The translations under genes and the position numbers were made by a program. From contig NZ_CP031963.1 in NCBI RefSeq assembly GCF_003443675.1, forward strand, positions 3,929,501-3,993,500: a stretch of DNA of 64,000 bases, written 5' to 3'. Below the pieces are notes generated by a model. That model was given only the letters and a program-made list of their open reading frames with translations, was not told the DNA's origin and ran no database searches. Every line of letters begins with the position of its first letter. Within the stretch, counting starts at the first letter, position 1. The DNA is from Aquimarina sp. BL5 (GTDB lineage: Bacteria; Bacteroidota; Bacteroidia; Flavobacteriales; Flavobacteriaceae). This document shows positions 61,352 to 64,000 of the stretch, piece after piece.

Positions 61352-62551
61352 TTATTTCATTATTTTTTTACTTGGCGTTAATTGGTAGATGGAATTTATC
61401 TCTATTTCTTTTGTTAGAATATTCTTGCGTTTTGATTTAATACTTTTGATTATTTTCTTATTCATATTGGCTAATTCAGTAGTGTTATCCAATGGATTGT
61501 TATGTAAGGAGACATCCGTGATACCTTCTAAATTGTACAATGGCCATAGGTTATCTATTTTATTGTAATCCAACAAAACCCAATCAAGATTTTCCAAAGA
61601 TGCAATAGGAACAATTGACTTTATTTGGTTACCTGATAAGAATAATTTTTTTAGCCTACTCAGGTTTTTCAGCTCGTCAATATTGTCGATTTGATTTTCC
61701 CTTAAATCGAGCCATTCAATGTTGGTTATGCCTTCAAGAAATTTCAATTCTTTAATTTGATTTTGTCTTAATACCAATACACCTATATTTTTTAGGTTTG
61801 ATAAAGGTTCAAAATCTTTTATCTTGGTATTCATAAGATTTACCTGAATGAGCTTAGTGAGGCCTTCCATGGCTGAAATATCCGAAATAGGGTTTTTTTC
61901 CAATATGAGAATCTCAAGTTTTTTTAGCTTCGATACAGCTTTTATATCTGCTACATTATTATCAGGTATCCAAATGCCTTTAAGCTGGACTAAATCTTTT
62001 AATGGCTCTAAAGTCTCCAATTTATTGAAGGCCATATTAAAATGGGTTAACTCGGTCCAATTTCGGGCTATTGATATATCTTTTACCATATTGAAGTTTC
62101 CTGAAATCCCTTTGAGTTTCTTCAAATTCTTCAACGGTTTTATATCTGAAACGAAATTTCTATCGAAAAAAAAGGTTTCCAAAAGGACTAAGTTTTCAAT
62201 GGCAGATAGTGATTTGACCTGATTTCCATTAATAAATAAACTCTTGAGCATGGATAACCCGGACAAGGGAGTTAAATCAACAATTTTGTTATAATCTAAT
62301 TTAAGATATGTCAGATTTTTTGCGTGTTCCAATCCGCTAAGTGAAGTAATTCCTTTTCCAACAGCAACGAAGCGTGTCAATGATTCCAAATCAGACTTCA
62401 AAAGTTCGCCTGTGGGTTTATCCAAATAATTGCGTATTGCTAAATCGAGATAGAAATCCTCGATTAAGATTTGGTCATTTTTATTTTGTGCGTAAACCAA
62501 TGTTGTTAAACCTAATAATAGGCATGTTAATAGTATTCTTGAAAATTGCAT
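61352..62551 (-). CDS. Secreted leucine-rich-repeat protein (internalin-like LRR_4)
   Basis: 399 residues from the ATG at 62551, which gives a proper signal peptide (RILLTCLLLGLTTLVYAQ); a start 10 codons upstream is less likely. About twelve LRRs of 21-22 residues follow (LTYLKLDYNKIVDLTPLSGLSML, NIEWLDLRENQIDNIDELKNLS in their readable pattern). There is no T9SS domain; the end is basic. It is a periplasmic or surface binding protein of unknown ligand. Same strand as the AraC gene upstream and the serine hydrolase downstream. Confidence 0.88.
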   Translation of the reverse strand: MQFSRILLTCLLLGLTTLVYAQNKNDQILIEDFYLDLAIRNYLDKPTGELLKSDLESLTRFVAVGKGITSLSGLEHAKNLTYLKLDYNKIVDLTPLSGLSMLKSLFINGNQVKSLSAIENLVLLETFFFDRNFVSDIKPLKNLKKLKGISGNFNMVKDISIARNWTELTHFNMAFNKLETLEPLKDLVQLKGIWIPDNNVADIKAVSKLKKLEILILEKNPISDISAMEGLTKLIQVNLMNTKIKDFEPLSNLKNIGVLVLRQNQIKELKFLEGITNIEWLDLRENQIDNIDELKNLSRLKKLFLSGNQIKSIVPIASLENLDWVLLDYNKIDNLWPLYNLEGITDVSLHNNPLDNTTELANMNKKIIKSIKSKRKNILTKEIEINSIYQLTPSKKIMK

Positions 62552-62632
62552 AAGTAATTGTTTTACCTCAAAAATCAACAATTGTTATGGTAAGTAAACA
62601 CTAAGTTCTTGTAAAAAAAGTTTCAAATTATA

Positions 62633-63766
62633 TTATGAAACTTTTTTCTCCTTTTCCAATTGTTTGATATATTCTTTTGGTGTCTGTGAGGAAAACTTGG
62701 AGAATGCTCTATAAAAGGTGGTTTTAGATTTAAATCCCGAATCTTCTGCAATATATTCTAACGTAAGACTCTTATGTAATCCTTTTCTAAGTTTATCTTT
62801 TACTTCTTCAATTCTATATTTATTAGTAAAATCATTAAAAGAAGTATCCAAATAACTGTTGAGCAAGTTAGATAAAACACTAGGAGTTATTTCCATTAGT
62901 TCTGCAAATGTTGATAAAGAAAAGTCTTTGCTTAAAAAAGGTTTCTTATCCTTCATTATATGTAAAACTGATTTTATCTGCTCTTCAACTAAAGTTCTAC
63001 TCACTGTCTGCTTTTTCAATTTAGGATTTGAATATGATAAATAGCCTACCAAAGAAATGATATACAATACTATGCCGTTATATATTTTAACTATCATGGT
63101 TAATGAAAAGCCTAACCACTCATCCACGGGTGAACTTTTCCAGTAGCCGTAAATCTTACCCAGAAGAGTGGTAATTAATTCGAATAGCACTCCAATGAAA
63201 AATAGACCAAGCAAAGTCAGTATCCAGGTACGATATGTATCAGCTACTTTCGATATGTTTATTGCTTCATAATTCCTTACTTCCAGGTATGACATAATCG
63301 TGTAAGTAAAAAGTAATAGCAAAAGGGCAATGTTATGTAGTAGTTGAATCTCGAAATACCCATATCGCAAGATCCATACTCCCTTCATTTCAGGAGAAAT
63401 AGTCAAACTACCTATCCAAATTAGAACGTAGTACACCGTGAAAACAAGAGGCAAAATTAAATGGAGGAAGCTTTTAGAATCAAACCGAAAAGAGAAACTC
63501 AAAAGAGATTTAAGATAGAGGTACAATAAAGGAAAGATAAAAATTACCAAATTGAATGGTAGAAATCTTAAATAATCATTTTTTTCCAATAATCCCGATT
63601 TCCCCAAGAAAGTAGGAACTAGAGAAAGACCAACTACTACTAAAAGCCCAATAAGCAATTTATTTGGTGTTTGTTTCCAATTTCTATTTCTGATTATGAG
63701 AAATATCATTATTGTACTCTGGAATAAACCAAAAAGGATTAAAGTAGCTGTAAGGTTTAAGTTCAT
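62633..63766 (-). CDS. Membrane-bound AraC-family regulator
   Basis: 377 residues. About seven hydrophobic segments in the first 240 residues (LTATLILFGLFQSTIMIFLII, LLIGLLVVVGLSLVPTFL, LPFNLVIFIFPLLYLYL and more). The C-terminal AraC HTH pair (about 275-370) reads STFAELMEITPSVLSNLLNSYLDTSFNDF and LEYIAEDSGFKSKTTFYRAFSKFSSQTPKEYI. This seven-helix/AraC type is common in Bacteroidota, sensing an unknown signal in the membrane. It probably controls the LRR and serine hydrolase genes downstream; the gap to the LRR gene is 81 bases. Confidence 0.88.
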   Translation of the reverse strand: MNLNLTATLILFGLFQSTIMIFLIIRNRNWKQTPNKLLIGLLVVVGLSLVPTFLGKSGLLEKNDYLRFLPFNLVIFIFPLLYLYLKSLLSFSFRFDSKSFLHLILPLVFTVYYVLIWIGSLTISPEMKGVWILRYGYFEIQLLHNIALLLLLFTYTIMSYLEVRNYEAINISKVADTYRTWILTLLGLFFIGVLFELITTLLGKIYGYWKSSPVDEWLGFSLTMIVKIYNGIVLYIISLVGYLSYSNPKLKKQTVSRTLVEEQIKSVLHIMKDKKPFLSKDFSLSTFAELMEITPSVLSNLLNSYLDTSFNDFTNKYRIEEVKDKLRKGLHKSLTLEYIAEDSGFKSKTTFYRAFSKFSSQTPKEYIKQLEKEKKVS

Positions 63767-63795
63767 AAAATTTCAACTTAATGCGATTAGGTTTT

Positions 63796-63811
63796 AACCG
63801 ATACATCGGTT
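63796..63811. promoter_or_regulatory. Palindromic operator candidate upstream of the AraC gene
   Basis: AACCGAT (63796-63802), two bases, ATCGGTT (63805-63811): a perfect 7-base inverted repeat 30 bases before the AraC gene start, suited to autoregulation. Confidence 0.45.
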
Positions 63812-63956
63812 TTAATGACTTTTCATATGTTATAAAAATAACAGAATTTATAACATTATATGTATATAAGATGAACAAGCATATAATACGTCGATATAGT
63901 AGGGGTTTAAATTAAAAGTTGATGATGTTCAAAAAAGCACAGGACATAAACAAAAA

Positions 63957-63985
63957 AAAGCCTCTTGTTTCCAAGAAGCTTTTCT
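63957..63985 (-). terminator. Bidirectional terminator at the right edge
   Basis: On the minus strand AAGCTTCTTG pairs (one mismatch) with CAAGAGGCTT around a short loop, followed by eight T residues; on the plus strand it is followed by TTTTCTTTT. It most likely serves a minus-strand gene beyond the window. The last bases (GCGGGCG on the plus strand, so CGCCCGCA on the minus strand) could be the acceptor 3' end of a tRNA, but too little is visible to call it. Confidence 0.6.
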
Positions 63986-64000
63986 TTTGCTGTGCGGGCG

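Overview
The window looks like a marine member of the Flavobacteriaceae (Bacteroidota), possibly close to Aquimarina. This is inferred from the low GC content, a type IX secretion C-terminal sorting domain (end of the protein at 44488-50844), flavobacterial TAnnTTTG -7 promoter boxes, TPR/LuxR-type one-component regulators, and gene starts without strong Shine-Dalgarno sequences. The genus is a guess.

Layout. (1) 0.15-7.9 kb, minus strand: a compact five-gene oxidative-enzyme operon. It encodes a tyrosinase, a LodA-like cysteine-tryptophylquinone oxidase, an unknown small protein, a LodB-like flavoprotein and a haem-c lipoprotein. (2) 8.1-12.1 kb: a decayed flavin amine-oxidase gene, a divergent cryptochrome/photolyase-family gene, a LysR regulator, a small unknown protein and an HPF/RaiA-like ribosome hibernation factor followed by two terminators. 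(3) 12.3-39.5 kb, plus strand: a complete extracellular contractile injection system (eCIS, Afp/PVC/AlgoCIS-like). In order it carries the Pvc16-like cap, an unknown cap-region protein, one sheath, three tube proteins, a 54-residue Pvc6/DUF5908-like protein, a LysM protein, a VgrG-like spike, a small helical protein, gp25, a spike-tip candidate, a large Pvc11-like baseplate protein, two tandem collar-type fibres, a Pvc12-like baseplate protein, the CIS tape-measure-family protein, a truncated and a full AAA ATPase, and a 1,702-residue putative cargo/effector ending in an OTU-like cysteine protease domain.

(4) 40.1-43.4 kb: a membrane protein, a peptidoglycan amidase, a lipoprotein and a three-helix membrane protein. 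This set resembles a lysis or release module. (5) 44.5-52.2 kb: a giant BspA-LRR/HYR/C-type-lectin surface protein secreted by T9SS, and a pair of membrane-anchored coiled-coil proteins. (6) 52.4-59.8 kb: two TPR-HTH regulators interleaved with two near-identical fusions of alpha/beta-hydrolase, cyclase-like domain and AraC HTH. (7) 59.9-64.0 kb, minus strand: a tRNA 3'-end remnant, a serine hydrolase, an LRR lipoprotein/secreted protein and a membrane AraC regulator. A tRNA-like terminator lies at the right edge.

The most notable observation is a shared promoter architecture. A direct repeat (GTCG, 17 nt, then a GCGG-like core; 21-bp period) lies 31-33 nt upstream of a TAnnTTT(G/A) -7 box. 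It occurs before the eCIS operon (12372) and before five more transcription units (40102, 41127, 42005, 44252, 51028). This ties the injection system to the amidase/membrane/lipoprotein genes, the giant surface protein and the coiled-coil pair as one likely regulon. That suggests the flanking genes serve assembly, anchoring or release of the particle. The regulator is not identified; the four sensor-regulators at 52.4-59.8 kb are local candidates.
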